Assembly (NCBI GenBank): GCA_000729835.1
Contig: JFHB01000023.1
Coordinates: forward strand, 186,001 to 250,000
Direction: 5' to 3'
Source of the DNA: Atkinsonella hypoxylon
Lineage: Eukaryota; Ascomycota; Sordariomycetes; Hypocreales; Clavicipitaceae
Length of the DNA: 64,000 nucleotides
Below are positions 19,845 to 29,914 of this stretch, one piece after another; positions within the stretch are counted from its first letter, which is position 1, and each line of letters starts with the position of its first letter. The position numbers and the translations under genes are program-made. The notes beneath the pieces were generated by a model that was not told where the DNA came from, ran no database searches, and saw only the letters and a program-made list of their open reading frames with translations.

Positions 19845-22273
19845 GGTTCAGGTAGGAGGTGAGCAAGTCCCTCAATGAGGGACAGAGATGCATCAAATAC
19901 CTGACGATGGCAGACGCAGCATCTCCGCTTGGATGTCGCGATATATCAAATGTGAATGTCCCAGGAGTGCTAGAGCAGCTATTCGCCAACGTCATGAAGG
20001 CGGACGTCTAGTTAGTCAAGCATTGGACACAGGTCAGGTGGAGCGGAGCTTGTCTCCTCTGGGCAGCCAGACCCCACAGGGCCACTCACTCCCACTCCCT
20101 AGGGAAGCGGCCCGGATTGGATGTCCCATTGAGACTTTTACTAATCCAGCGCCACCCTGAGGTAAAATGCTAACATGGGACGTACCGGGTGTTAAATACT
20201 ACATGCCTAGGTAGGTAGGTATTAATATTGCATGTATCTTCCGAGCACGAGTCAAAACAATGCCCCGTCCCTCCCCGAGGCATCATGTCTGAAACTTCTT
20301 CTAGTAGGAGGCGCAGATCACAAATCTATCTACAGATAGCTTGCATGCTCGGTTGCCAGGGCAAGACGGCTCGAGATCTTGTTCTCAGCTGCGACCAGAA
20401 CCTCGACAGTATACGTCTGACCGGATATGAACTCAATATAGCATTTGTGTAACGGATACCTGACACCAGACCGAGCAAAGTTGCTCTTTTTATTAGGCGG
20501 ATAGTGCTCCCGGCGGGTTGCCTGTTGATGAGTATTCTGACGATCATTCCGAGAAACTGACTGAGAATAGCCATGGCCTCGGTGTCAACACTAAATTGCG
20601 GCATTGAGAGTAAGGTTTCACGATCGAGCAGGTAGAAGCAGCATAGCACAACCTTCAGCCGTGGGCCGTGCAACATATATCCTGTTGAGTTGCCATGCCA
20701 TTCCTTGCCTGGGGTCAGGAACCAGCGAGGCCTGGACCCCATCGATGCCTCCGAAACCTCGAGAGGACAAGGTTCGATCCGCTACTTCTCTTCCTCAAGG
20801 GAGGGCATATTGTGCCTATTCGTCGGGACGAATTCCAGGCATGACGGGGATCAAGCACAATGGAGTATGACCTTGAAATGGCTGATCCAGGTAGATTGTT
20901 CAATATGATAATAGGGACTATAAAGTCCGGATGGATATTGATGCGGGGAACAAGTTTCCGCTGGGAACTGGAACAGATAGTGTGTGGCTTTGCGACTGGT
21001 CAACGATGGACTGGTCAACGGGGGCTGATCGATGTACATATGCCATCCGCATCTTCCACTTTCCACCTTGCCACCGCCTTGGTCATCCCCCCTCTCCGTT
21101 CCAGGCGGCCGGCCCTTGCCTCTGGGAAAATTGGAAAAGCTCCAAAGCTTAAAGGTGGGATAGCGCCGGTTGGGAAGACTGCCAAATTGCTTGTGCTGCC
21201 AGTGAGACGGAAGCTGGAGAGATGGGACGTGCGGATGCATAATGCGGCAAGCCGCACGATCTTCTCGACCTATATAAATCTGAGCTATTTGTTTCAGGTG
21301 GCGTTCGCCACGTGGTCAGACAAACTGTGCCGTCGGTAGCATGCGGATGAGCTACAAAAGAAAGGACTGAGGACATGGCTAACTCCATGTGGCCTTCATT
21401 GAGTCATTGACAAACATCTCAACGAATGGCGTCTGAGGAAGTAAGTGTCTTGGCAACCGGAGATAGGAAAAAAAAAAAACCTGCATGGACGACGCAGCCA
21501 ATTCAGAGTCAGAATACGCCTTGTCAATGGATCCGCATGCAAATCATACTGGGAATATTGGCTACCTGCCTGCGAGGAAAGCTTTTGAAGGGATCGACAG
21601 GCCAACTAGAAAGAATTGCGGTAGAGGCATCGCAGCAAAAGCCGGGATGGCCTCGAGTTGATTCGTCGTCAACCGCCAGCTACCAGGGCCTTACGGCTGG
21701 ACGGGAGAATCCAAGAACAGCAACTTGTCGATTTTGGGGCCGCGTCCAAGCGGCGTATCCTTCTCGAAGGAGTAAAAGAGGTAGCTTGTTGCTCCCCGGG
21801 GTCGTTGGCCAGGCCCGGCTGTTTGGTTGAATAGAGTTAGTTGCAGTTGCAGCAAGCGTCCGTATCGGATGAGTTGAGGCGGGGTAGTGGTGGGTACGTG
21901 CGCGACCTTTTTCGGAGCCGGTGGGAATTGAGGCCTGGGACGACTGCAGGGCAGTTCCATTGGTTCCATTGCGGCCACGCAGCGGCCATAGTGGCAAAGC
22001 GCCACCAAGCATCTGTAATACCTCCCGAAGCTCAAGCTCCTACGATTCCGTCTCTCCGCTTCCCCGCATAGACCTGTCTAGACGGACAGAACCTACAAAG
22101 GCCCACTGGTTCCTGGCTCAACTGCAATTCCTGCTCTTGATCTCGCATTCCTTATCTCTTATTTCGCATTCTCTCCGTCACGACCCCTCCGAAGTACACA
22201 CCCTCGACTTTAGTTGTCGAGTAGTAACCCGATCGTGTACCGACCGGTGACGACGAGCAAGCGAGCCGTCAAT
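19845..22273. other. Gene-free stretch upstream of the aldehyde dehydrogenase
   Basis: 2.4 kb between divergent genes Rgp1 and aldehyde dehydrogenase. Open frames here are short and without recognisable motifs. A TATATAAAT box lies at about 21270, 1 kb before the dehydrogenase start, and a CTAGGTAGGTAGGTA run at 20208-20220. A long regulated promoter is likely; an unseen non-coding RNA is possible. Confidence 0.45.
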
Positions 22274-24093
22274 ATGTCTCTTACTGTCGAGCTAAAGACC
22301 CCCCTGACGGGCCCTTACCAGCAACCTATTGGTCTGTGAGTATCACACGCTGAATCCAAGCTTTTCAACATCTGGCGAAGCAGGATGCGCTTTTTCTGGC
22401 CAGCAATTGGCATGCTGATGCAACTTTTCTCTTTGAAAGCTTCATTAACAACGAATGGGTCGAGGGCGTTGACAAGAAGAAGTTTGAGGTCATCAATCCC
22501 ACCACTGAGGAAGTCATCACATCTGTCTGCGAAGCCACCGAGAAGGACGTTGATGTCGCTGTTGCTGCTGCCCGAAAGGCATTCGAGACCACATGGAAGC
22601 AGGTCACCCCTCAGCAACGTTCTCACTTCCTAATCAAGCTTGCCGATCTAGTTGAGAAGAACTCCGAGCTTCTCGCTGCCGTTGAAACTCTAGACAATGG
22701 GAAGTCTATTACCCTGGCCAGGGCTGACGTCAATTCCGTTGTTGCTTGCATCCGTTACTATGGTGGATGGGCAGACAAGATCGAGGGCAAAACTATCGAC
22801 ATTGCCCCGGACATGTTCCATTATACCCGCCCTGAGCCCGTGAGTCTTCGTGCGGGCCATGACCATACTGACACCCACAGTGCATAGAGAGAGACACTAA
22901 TTGCGGCTGCATGAAATTTAGATTGGTGTTTGCGGTCAGATCATCCCGTGGAATTTCCCTCTTTTAATGGTTGCATGGAAGATCGGTCCCGCTTTGGCAA
23001 CTGGTAACACGATCGTGATGAAGACTGCTGAGCAGACGCCCCTCTCTGCCCTTGTATTTGCCCAATTTGTCAAGGAGGCCGGCTTCCCTCCCGGTGTTTT
23101 CAACCTTCTGTCTGGTTTCGGCAAGGTTGCTGGTGCAGCCATATCCTCTCACATGGACATTGACAAAGTTGCCTTTACTGGCTCTACTGTCGTTGGTCGC
23201 ACTATCATGAAGGCTGCTGCCTCATCAAACTTGAAGAAGGTCACACTTGAGCTTGGCGGCAAATCACCCAATATCGTCTTCAACGATGCCGACATTGAGC
23301 AGGCAATTTCATGGGTCAACTTTGGTATTTACTACAATCATGGCCAGTGCTGCTGCGCTGGTACCCGCATCTTCGTCCAAGAAGGCATCTACGACAAATT
23401 CCTCGAGGCTTTCAAGAAGCGTGCTCAGCAGAACAAGCTTGGCGACCCCTTTGACGAAGATACCTTCCAAGGCCCCCAGGTCAGCCAGTTTCAGTACGAT
23501 CGCATCATGAGCTACATTAAGTCTGGAAAGGAAGAAGGTGCCGTCGTCGAGATTGGTGGTGAGCGCCACGGGGACAAAGGATACTTTATTCAGCCCACCA
23601 TCTTCAGCAATGTCCATCATGATATGAAGATCATGCAAGAAGAAATCTTCGGCCCCGTCTGCTCCATTTCCAAGTTCAAGGACGAGGAGGAAGTGATCAA
23701 ACTGGGTAACCAGACCAATTACGGTCTGGCTGCTGCCATTCACACCAAGGATCTTGGCACGACCATTCGTGTCAGCAACGCCCTGAAGGCTGGCACTGTT
23801 TGGGTCAACTGTAAGTTTTGTATCCCCTTGAAGCACTCAAACTCATCACTGACATTGCTCGTCTTGCCAGGCTACAACCTGCTTTCGCACCAACTGTACG
23901 TGACACCCTTTCCCATTTCTATTTCTCGCCTCGTGAATGCTTTGACAAGGCAATTACTAACTTATCTGTTATCAGGCCATTCGGTGGTTACAAGGAGTCA
24001 GGTATCGGTCGTGAGCTGGGTGAGGCTGCATTGGCCAACTACACCCAGAGCAAGAGTGTTGCTGTGCGATTGGGCGGAACTATGTTCGGTTAA
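22274..24093 (+). CDS. aldA: NAD(P)-dependent aldehyde dehydrogenase, AldA type
   Basis: Five exons (22274..22335, 22440..22839, 22922..23810, 23871..23895, 23976..24093) give 497 aa, the usual length of fungal AldA. Introns are 104, 82, 60 and 80 nt; the fourth exon is only 25 nt (C-YNLLSHQ-L). The enzyme oxidises acetaldehyde and other aldehydes to acids, feeding ethanol use and acetate supply, in the cytosol. Seen in the protein: cofactor strand GQIIPWNFPLLMVAWKIGPA, FTGSTVVGR, general base in ELGGKSP (Glu264), catalytic cysteine in GQCCCAGTR (Cys298, middle of three), EEIFGPV and PFGGYKESGIGRELG. The Glu-Cys spacing of 34 equals that in ALDH2. No targeting peptide is visible. Confidence 0.92.
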
Positions 24094-24540
24094 GCAGGGT
24101 AGTGTAATAATGAATGTCAATGAACACGCGAGAAATATTGAGCTATATTACGGATCGTCTCACATTGGGAATGGAGACAATATAAAACGTGTAAAGGATA
24201 TTGCTCATCATGATGAAATCGAATGACATGCAAGTTTTTTTTGCTTGCTACGGTGAAGGAAGTTTGGGTGTTGACAGGTGCAACGTGAGACAGCAGCGCT
24301 GAGCCGCTCGTTTAGGCATACACGAGTCCTCCGAAGACAAGGTTGTAGTAGCTGCAGCGACAAGAGGAGGCATTGTCTAAGAAGTCAGTTATAGTAGCCG
24401 CCTCTGCGGGCCACAGCTCCCTTGTCTGTGTCCATGAGGACCTCCAGGGCCGGACTTACCCACGTAAATTTGCGGAGGGGTTGCTAGCAAAACACGACAC
24501 TGGGTCTGAAACGGTCAGGCCGATGGGGACATTCGCCCAA
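24094..24540. other. 3' flank of aldehyde dehydrogenase
   Basis: Spacer of about 450 bp that holds the dehydrogenase 3' UTR and leads into the repeat zone. No coding region is supported. Confidence 0.5.
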
Positions 24541-25175
24541 GGACACGTAAATAATGCACCGGAGCTTTCAAATAACGCACTTGACCTAACCGAAAGTAGA
24601 ATGGTCCCCGCACACCTATTCTTAGTATGGGAGTACTTCCGATGTTTCTGTTTAAGCTACCTAGGTACTTGGCTGTTTTTCGCTGCAATAGCTGCAGCAG
24701 TAGCCTTATAACCCTTTAAGAAATAGCTTTAATTAAAAATAATTACTATATATCACTAGCAATAGCTATTGCCTCTCTCTTGCGAAAGAAAGACCTTAAA
24801 AAACCGCACTTTAGGCGCTGTTACGGGATAAATTGGTCTACGGAATATAGTCTTATGTAATAGGTTGTGTAGTAGGGTTGCGCAGCGGGGCTGTAAGGTG
24901 GAGTCTCATGGATAGAACACCTAGCTGCAAGCTAATCCGTCTTCAATCATTCATTAACCTTATAAACATATTATCTATAAACAGCAGCACCAGGCAACAA
25001 GCCAGGATTCACCCACAACCCACCGTTTAGTCCGTAACAGGCGCTGTTGCACACACTTGCTGATATAAAGGGCGTCATAGCACAAAGAGAAACATCAAGG
25101 GTACTTTTAGATGTGGATCGCACTGAAAGTGACCAACCTCGATTTGGTTAGGTCCAGTGCGTTATTTGCGTGTCC
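24541..25175. mobile_element. Inverted-repeat DNA element (MITE-like), interrupted by a solo LTR
   Basis: A 23-nt inverted repeat is 22/23 identical: 24569..24591 against 25146..25168 (CAAATAACGCACT / AGTGCGTTATTTG cores). The left side carries a second, outer copy of the motif at 24541..24565 that pairs more weakly with 25151..25175, mostly with C/T differences. Without the nested LTR the element would be about 410 bp. It encodes nothing visible. No clear target duplication was found at its ends, so the outer limits are approximate. Confidence 0.6.
24819..25039. mobile_element. Solo LTR (221 bp) of an LTR retrotransposon
   Basis: The segment begins TGTTACGGG and ends CCGTAACA, so it has the TG..CA ends and a perfect 6-bp terminal inverted repeat. 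It is flanked by an exact 5-bp duplication GGCGC at 24814-24818 and 25040-25044. This is what recombination between two LTRs leaves behind. Copia or gypsy type cannot be told without an internal region. Confidence 0.88.
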
Positions 25176-25430
25176 CGCACATTGGGCAGGCCCCAAATGG
25201 CGGTGAGTGACGAAGTTTCGAACCTTGCGGCTGCTCCCGGACAAGTCTCCTCTTCGAGCCAACAGCACGACTGGCTAGGTTATTGCCAGTTGGTCTTGCC
25301 ATCAAGCTCACTCACTACATTGGTCCAAATAGCGCCGTTGTTGCACATATGGGCTATTTGTTGGGTCGCGACTCCAAAATTCCACTTCATCTTTTTCTCC
25401 CGTAAACATAAAACACCGCACGCCGCCAAC

Positions 25431-26888
25431 ATGGTGCATACACGAGCACAAAAGTCAGCGAAGCAACTTCGGCGAAATCGACGAAGCAAACCATTATCTC
25501 AGTCTGGTTTATCTCAGTCTGGGACCAAATCTGATGAACAACCAACGCGCCCACACTCAAAACGGCGGTGTCAAGACGATCTAGGCTCGATTTCCCGAGC
25601 TTGCAAGCAACCCTGTCTAGAACATTCATCGACGGCCGAGGCAGCTCTCGAGAGTATCGACCCTATCGAATTCTGGATCGCAAAAAACAAGTGGCCAGAC
25701 ACATTCCAGAGGTTCGATCCAAAGATGCGGCGTCTTGTCCTTACAAGATCTACTACCTCCTTGGGGAGCCGAAAGCGCCTTCAGCCCGGATCGGCAGGTT
25801 CCACGGACCCTAGCGATCAACGACAGCGGGATGAGAAAAGTGTTTCTTACACCGACATACGCTACACAAAACGCCTCGAGGAACAGATGTCCTTCATGTG
25901 CCCATCTCCGCTTGGTGTGACAGACGATTGCAAATCCCTTTGTCGAGACCTCTTCTTGTATGAACAACCACTTCCCGTGTATTCGTTATTCAATGACAGT
26001 ACATTCGAGATAGGACGTCGCAAGGTCGAAGGCCGGAATAAAACCAGAGTTCGGCAAGACATACGGCCCGAACTAGTTCCGTCAATAGAAAGGCTAGCCA
26101 CGGACGGCGCAAGACACCTTGAGTGTCTGATCGAAACCATGGATGAAGCCTGGTCGAACTGCATCCCGCTGACAAGTAAGCGGCCACAGCCAGACTATGC
26201 AGTAGGCTTTCAGAGTAATGCCTTTAGTGAGACCCAGCAAGGCAAGCTACGACCTTTTGTCGGCGACTTCATTGCAGGAGAAGCGTCTTATTTTATGGCG
26301 ACTTATTTAATGTATTTTCCCTTTCTCACCTGCGAGGTGAAATGCGGTGCTGCAGCCCTGGACATTGCAGATAGGCAAAATGCTCACAGCGCTACCGTGG
26401 CTGCACGTGGTGTCGTTGAGCTCTATCGCCTCGTCAACCGAGAGACGGAACTAGATCGGCAGATCTTGGCTTTTTCATTCTCGCATGACCATCAATCGAT
26501 GCGAATCTATGGGCATTACCCTGAGTTTGGGAACGGGAAACTAAAGTATTTCCGCCACAAAATCCGGAGCTTCGACTTCACAGAGCTCGATGGTCGTGAT
26601 AAGTGGACATCTCGAACATTTGTGCTAAATCTTCTTGAAAGATGGATGCCGCAGCATTTGCAAAGGATTTGCTCCGCTATTGACGCACTCCCACTCAATC
26701 TGAGCTTCGCAGGATCTCCGCTTCTTGAGTCGAGCCTATCCCAGCAACGCGAAAATTCTTTGGACTTGAACGGACCTGACGAGCCTGACGATATAAAGAG
26801 ACAAGAACTCACCCCTAGTACCTTGTGCACTAGCTCAGAAGACCAACAAGCCAAACGGATTAGGCGCCAGCCTAATGGTGGTGCATGA
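25431..26888 (+). CDS. DUF7924-type protein, PD-(D/E)XK nuclease-like
   Basis: 485 aa from the ATG at 25431 (context GCCAACATGG); the frame is open further up but those parts fall in the repeat edge. The N-terminus (1-150) is basic and polar, nuclear-type. Residues about 250-440 match the fungal DUF7924 pattern: PDYAVGFQSNAFSETQQGKL, then YFPFLTCEVKCGAAALDIAD, QILAFSFSHDHQSMRIYGHY and FDFTELDGRDKW. Asp255 with Glu302-X-Lys304 gives a D...EXK arrangement like PD-(D/E)XK nucleases; this active-site reading is my inference. Such genes are numerous and patchy in Pezizomycotina. It lies between two transposon relics, and its function is unknown. Confidence 0.75.
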   Translation: MVHTRAQKSAKQLRRNRRSKPLSQSGLSQSGTKSDEQPTRPHSKRRCQDDLGSISRACKQPCLEHSSTAEAALESIDPIEFWIAKNKWPDTFQRFDPKMRRLVLTRSTTSLGSRKRLQPGSAGSTDPSDQRQRDEKSVSYTDIRYTKRLEEQMSFMCPSPLGVTDDCKSLCRDLFLYEQPLPVYSLFNDSTFEIGRRKVEGRNKTRVRQDIRPELVPSIERLATDGARHLECLIETMDEAWSNCIPLTSKRPQPDYAVGFQSNAFSETQQGKLRPFVGDFIAGEASYFMATYLMYFPFLTCEVKCGAAALDIADRQNAHSATVAARGVVELYRLVNRETELDRQILAFSFSHDHQSMRIYGHYPEFGNGKLKYFRHKIRSFDFTELDGRDKWTSRTFVLNLLERWMPQHLQRICSAIDALPLNLSFAGSPLLESSLSQQRENSLDLNGPDEPDDIKRQELTPSTLCTSSEDQQAKRIRRQPNGGA

Positions 26889-26897
26889 ACATCATTT

Positions 26898-26929
26898 GGA
26901 CCCCGTGGCGCAGTGGTTAAGCGCTAGGG
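26898..26929 (+). other. tRNA-like head with A-box
   Basis: The piece GTGGCGCAGTGGTTAAGCGC (26905-26924) looks like the D arm and A-box of a tRNA, right after the DUF7924 stop. No anticodon arm or B-box follows. It may be the head of a tRNA-derived SINE or a broken tRNA. Confidence 0.4.
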
Positions 26930-27277
26930 TGGCCCACTTATGTAGGCTACATAGGCCCTGGCTACCTACCTAAGGTAGTTAAGGAGATGTAGGGAACTAG
27001 TACGAAAGTTGTTAGAAGAGTAGCTGGAAGGTGCTAGAAGCTAGCAGAAGGTTGGATGTATTTAGGTAGCATGGGAGGTAACCTAGCAAGGTTTTCCTCC
27101 TGTGGATAAGGCGCAGAGGTACTAGTCAACTAGCGTATCTGAATAGCTACTGGTACCTATGCTAGCCGCCAGCCTAGGGCCTTATAGGTGCTAAATAGTT
27201 GCTGCCTGCACTACCATGATATTGATACCTTAGGTACCTACTTAGGTAAGCTATTCTGAAATTGAGGTGATATTGAC
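26930..27277. other. Non-coding stretch with AGGTAC-type runs
   Basis: Rich in CTACCTACCTAAGGTAG and ACCTTAGGTACC type palindromic words, which are common in sordariomycete intergenic DNA. I see no gene. Confidence 0.5.
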
Positions 27278-27345
27278 TATGCGCTCACCAGGGCACGATA
27301 TCCTTCATAGCACGTGATATGTCGCTTGTGGGCACGTGTTGCCCG
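27278..27345 (-). mobile_element. LTR fragment in reverse orientation
   Basis: The stretch with GGGCACGATATCCTTC and the following CACGTG words is the reverse complement of the start of the LTR copy at 28239 (GAAGGATATCCTGCCC there). It is diverged and short, so only a relic. Confidence 0.5.
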
Positions 27346-27479
27346 AGATCCCGATATGAATCACCTGCGCGACCGGAAGAATCACGTGATAAATCACGTG
27401 CTGACCGCGACCATCCGACTGACACGTGACAGTTCTAGGCAACATTGAAGTCTTTCACTAGGGATCCCTTAATAAGCTG

Positions 27480-28174
27480 TACAATATAACTAACCCCTGT
27501 ATGATTTTGCAGAGATACATGCCCACTTTATACGGCTGGCAGGTTCCTCTCTAACAGCTGCAATCGGCCGGCCAGATAGGTCCAGGCTAGGCGCTAAACT
27601 CCAAGGAACTCGCGTGTTAAGCGTATACAGCGAGCAGGCTGACCATTTTAAGCAGGGACAGCGTCGCGGGCGATTGAACGCCCTTGGTCGGCGAGTTGCT
27701 GCATCCTGAGAAAGTAATGGCGCAGGCGTGGGTGCCGGGCACAGAGGCGCGGATCCTAATCGCAACCTCGATGCCCACGAATGCACGGAAGACGTGTGCA
27801 TCCCGTGCAGAAACGAGCTTCGAACCAGAAGCTGTTAGGGAGGCACACGGCGGATATACAGGATATTAAATGCCACTAAAAGATATGTTCCTTTTTATGT
27901 AATTTTACCATCACTCCTAGCACTACATTATAACACATGCATTTCCGAGCTAACCGTTGATAGGCTCCTTCACCTCTGTTAAGTCACCAATGCAAAATTA
28001 AAGAGTTTTCTTCAATTTTGCATTGGTGGCTTAATAGAGGGCAAGGAGTCTATCAATAGACAGCTCGGGAAGGCGTAGGTTAGAGTGTGGAAGCTAGAAG
28101 TAACTTTTAAGGGCAGGAAAATTAAAGAGGGGCTTGTATCTCTGCAAAATCATACAGGGGTTAACTATATTGTA
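27480..28174. mobile_element. TIR element, 695 bp, non-autonomous
   Basis: Terminal inverted repeats of 45 bp, 27480..27524 and 28130..28174, are 42/45 identical. They start TACAATATA and share the core ACCCCTGTATGATTTTGCAG. A TA target duplication would fit the ends (Tc1/mariner-like), but this is a guess. There is no transposase frame inside. The inner part contains a separate foldback (27930..28085). Confidence 0.78.
27930..28085. repeat. Foldback / long hairpin
   Basis: Arms 27947..27999 and about 28013..28066 pair at about 44 of 53 positions round a loop of about 10-15 nt; the inner 15 bp (ACCAATGCAAAATT) are perfect. Weaker pairing extends to about 27930 and 28085. Six of nine mismatches are transitions. 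Confidence 0.75.
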
Positions 28175-28238
28175 TTGTATGATGGAGTGCAGTTCTTATC
28201 GGCACTATCACAGTCGGTGATTGTGTCATGGATGCACA

Positions 28239-28400
28239 TGTAACACGTCACGTGCCCATGCACGTGATGGGAAGGATATCCTGCCCTTGTTGGCGCACAA
28301 TAGTTGCTCTGGTTTTTCTCTCCTCTGTATCTTCGTTGTTCACAGTCAATCTACATCAATTGCAGCCTTCGAACCTAATCCATTAAATCGTGCTATAACA
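28239..28400 (+). mobile_element. Degenerate LTR, left copy
   Basis: This copy begins near TGTAACACG and ends TGCTATAACA. It aligns with 29775..29914 through GGATAT..TGCCCTTGT, CACAATA, GTTGCTCT, TTCGAACCT and ATCGTGC. Similarity is roughly 70% by eye. Confidence 0.6.
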
Positions 28401-29774
28401 TTACAATAATGATTTACACTCTAAATCTTTTTACGTCAAGGACGACTTAATTATCCCACCTATTTTCGCGTTACATTCGAAAAAAATAGTGGCGCTACGG
28501 CCTGCATCCTAGTACAACAAGAGAAAAAAAACAACAGTTATGCAAGGAAAACCCTTGCAATAGCCCGTGATACCTTGCTGGGGCCCAAGCCCCGAATCAC
28601 GTATGTGGCTGGCCCTCCGACTATCCCCCCCATGGAAGGGGCGACACCACAGGGCCCAATGGACCTCTCTACGTGCCATCTCGGTACGCAAATCTCTTCC
28701 TTTCTTATCTAGAGAACGACTGTCGCTTTTGTAAGAGCGATTGCTTGGCTGGTTGCGGCGATGGTAGCTGCTTGGTTTACCTAGAGGACAGTCTAGAGCG
28801 CCGTCGCCAGGCGTAGCGAGGAAGCGGAGAAGCATGAATGGGACAAGGCAAAGCGCAAGGAGGAAGCTCAGAAGCATAAGCGGGATAATAAGATATAGTG
28901 CGAGGAGGAAGCTCAGAAGCATAAGCGGGATAATTAGATAAAGCGAGAGGAGGAAGCTCGCGTGGCTTATGTGCACTCCCGAACAAAGGGCATTGCCCGC
29001 AGACACCTACCTGGACGCCACTCGTGATAGAAAAGACCTACGACAATCTTAAACACCTTAATTCTATCTTCCTACACCCTAACCGTTAGAGGAAAGCGCG
29101 CTAGAAGTCTAACAATATAAGGATAAATACTAGAGGCTTGTATAGATTTAAGACCTAATTATTTAAGGCTGCTTAGATTAAAGCGATGAACAAGAGCGTT
29201 GCTTAAAGAAGAATTCTTTAAGAAGCTGCTAGAGGCTTAGCGCGCTAGATTAGCCTCTATCTACAGTGGGTTGTATATAATTTGTCGACCCGAAGCCAAT
29301 CCCCAATTGACCCTGCAGGCCCACACGTAATTAGGATCGCAACGGAGTCGCGCGTGCCTATAGTCAACGCAAGCTGGTTCGGTGAGTTGAGATTTTGTCA
29401 GAAAATGTTGTCGGTCGATAGCGCGCGCGAAGATTAAACAGTTTCATGTGATGAGAAACAATTGTTAAGTTAATGTTAATGGTTCTAATACGCCCTTTAT
29501 AAGTGTCAATAAGTATTAAAGCTTCAAATAGTCTCAAAAGTGTCAAGATTCAAAGAGTCAGTGCACACACATAACAATGCGACAACAAGGTCAATTTATC
29601 AAAGAAGCCAGCAGGAGCTGCTTGCGCTGCTTGCTTGTGCTGCTTTGCTTGCCTGTCGACGAAGTATCTACTTTTGCGGGAAATGCATGTTCTTATAGTA
29701 ATTTTCCTCGCAGCACTCCCTGTCCGTCCCAATCAGACTGACTGCACGGGGGTCAATTCCCCGCGACAAAATGC
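28401..29774 (+). mobile_element. Decayed internal region of an LTR retrotransposon
   Basis: 1.4 kb between two LTR copies in the same direction. Frames are full of stops and the right half is AT-rich (TAAG/TTAA/CTAGA words), as expected after repeat-induced mutation. On the plus strand the left part reads as broken Lys/Glu-rich coding sequence like the tail of a gag protein. No intact protein domain is left. Confidence 0.5.
28811..28962 (+). repeat. 45-bp tandem repeat, about 3.4 copies
   Basis: Units at 28811-28852, 28853-28897, 28898-28942 and 28943-28962 share GAGGAAGCTCAGAAGCATAA. Read on the plus strand they give repeats of the type REEEAQKHKRDN, broken by stops, so the array lies in a former Lys/Glu-rich coding region. 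Confidence 0.8.
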
Positions 29775-29914
29775 CTAGTCACGTAATAGGGAGGATATTG
29801 TGCCCTTGTAGACACACAATAACTAGTTAAGTTGCTCTTGTTTTATTCCCCCCTCTTCATCTTTCGTTCGTAGTTCGTAGTTCGAACCTGATCCATGGAA
29901 TCGTGCCGTGAACA
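29775..29914 (+). mobile_element. Degenerate LTR, right copy
   Basis: Direct repeat of the LTR at 28239, ending CGTGCCGTGAACA. It contains a small internal duplication CGTAGTT (29869-29884). The start is approximate. Confidence 0.55.

Noticed and set aside
20326..20742. Minus-strand frame of 138 codons upstream of the dehydrogenase
   Set aside because: No recognisable motif, no promoter signs and no support for splicing.
25170..25430. Longer N-terminus of the DUF7924 protein
   Set aside because: The extension starts inside the inverted-repeat element from a GTG, and the ATG at 25431 has a better context.
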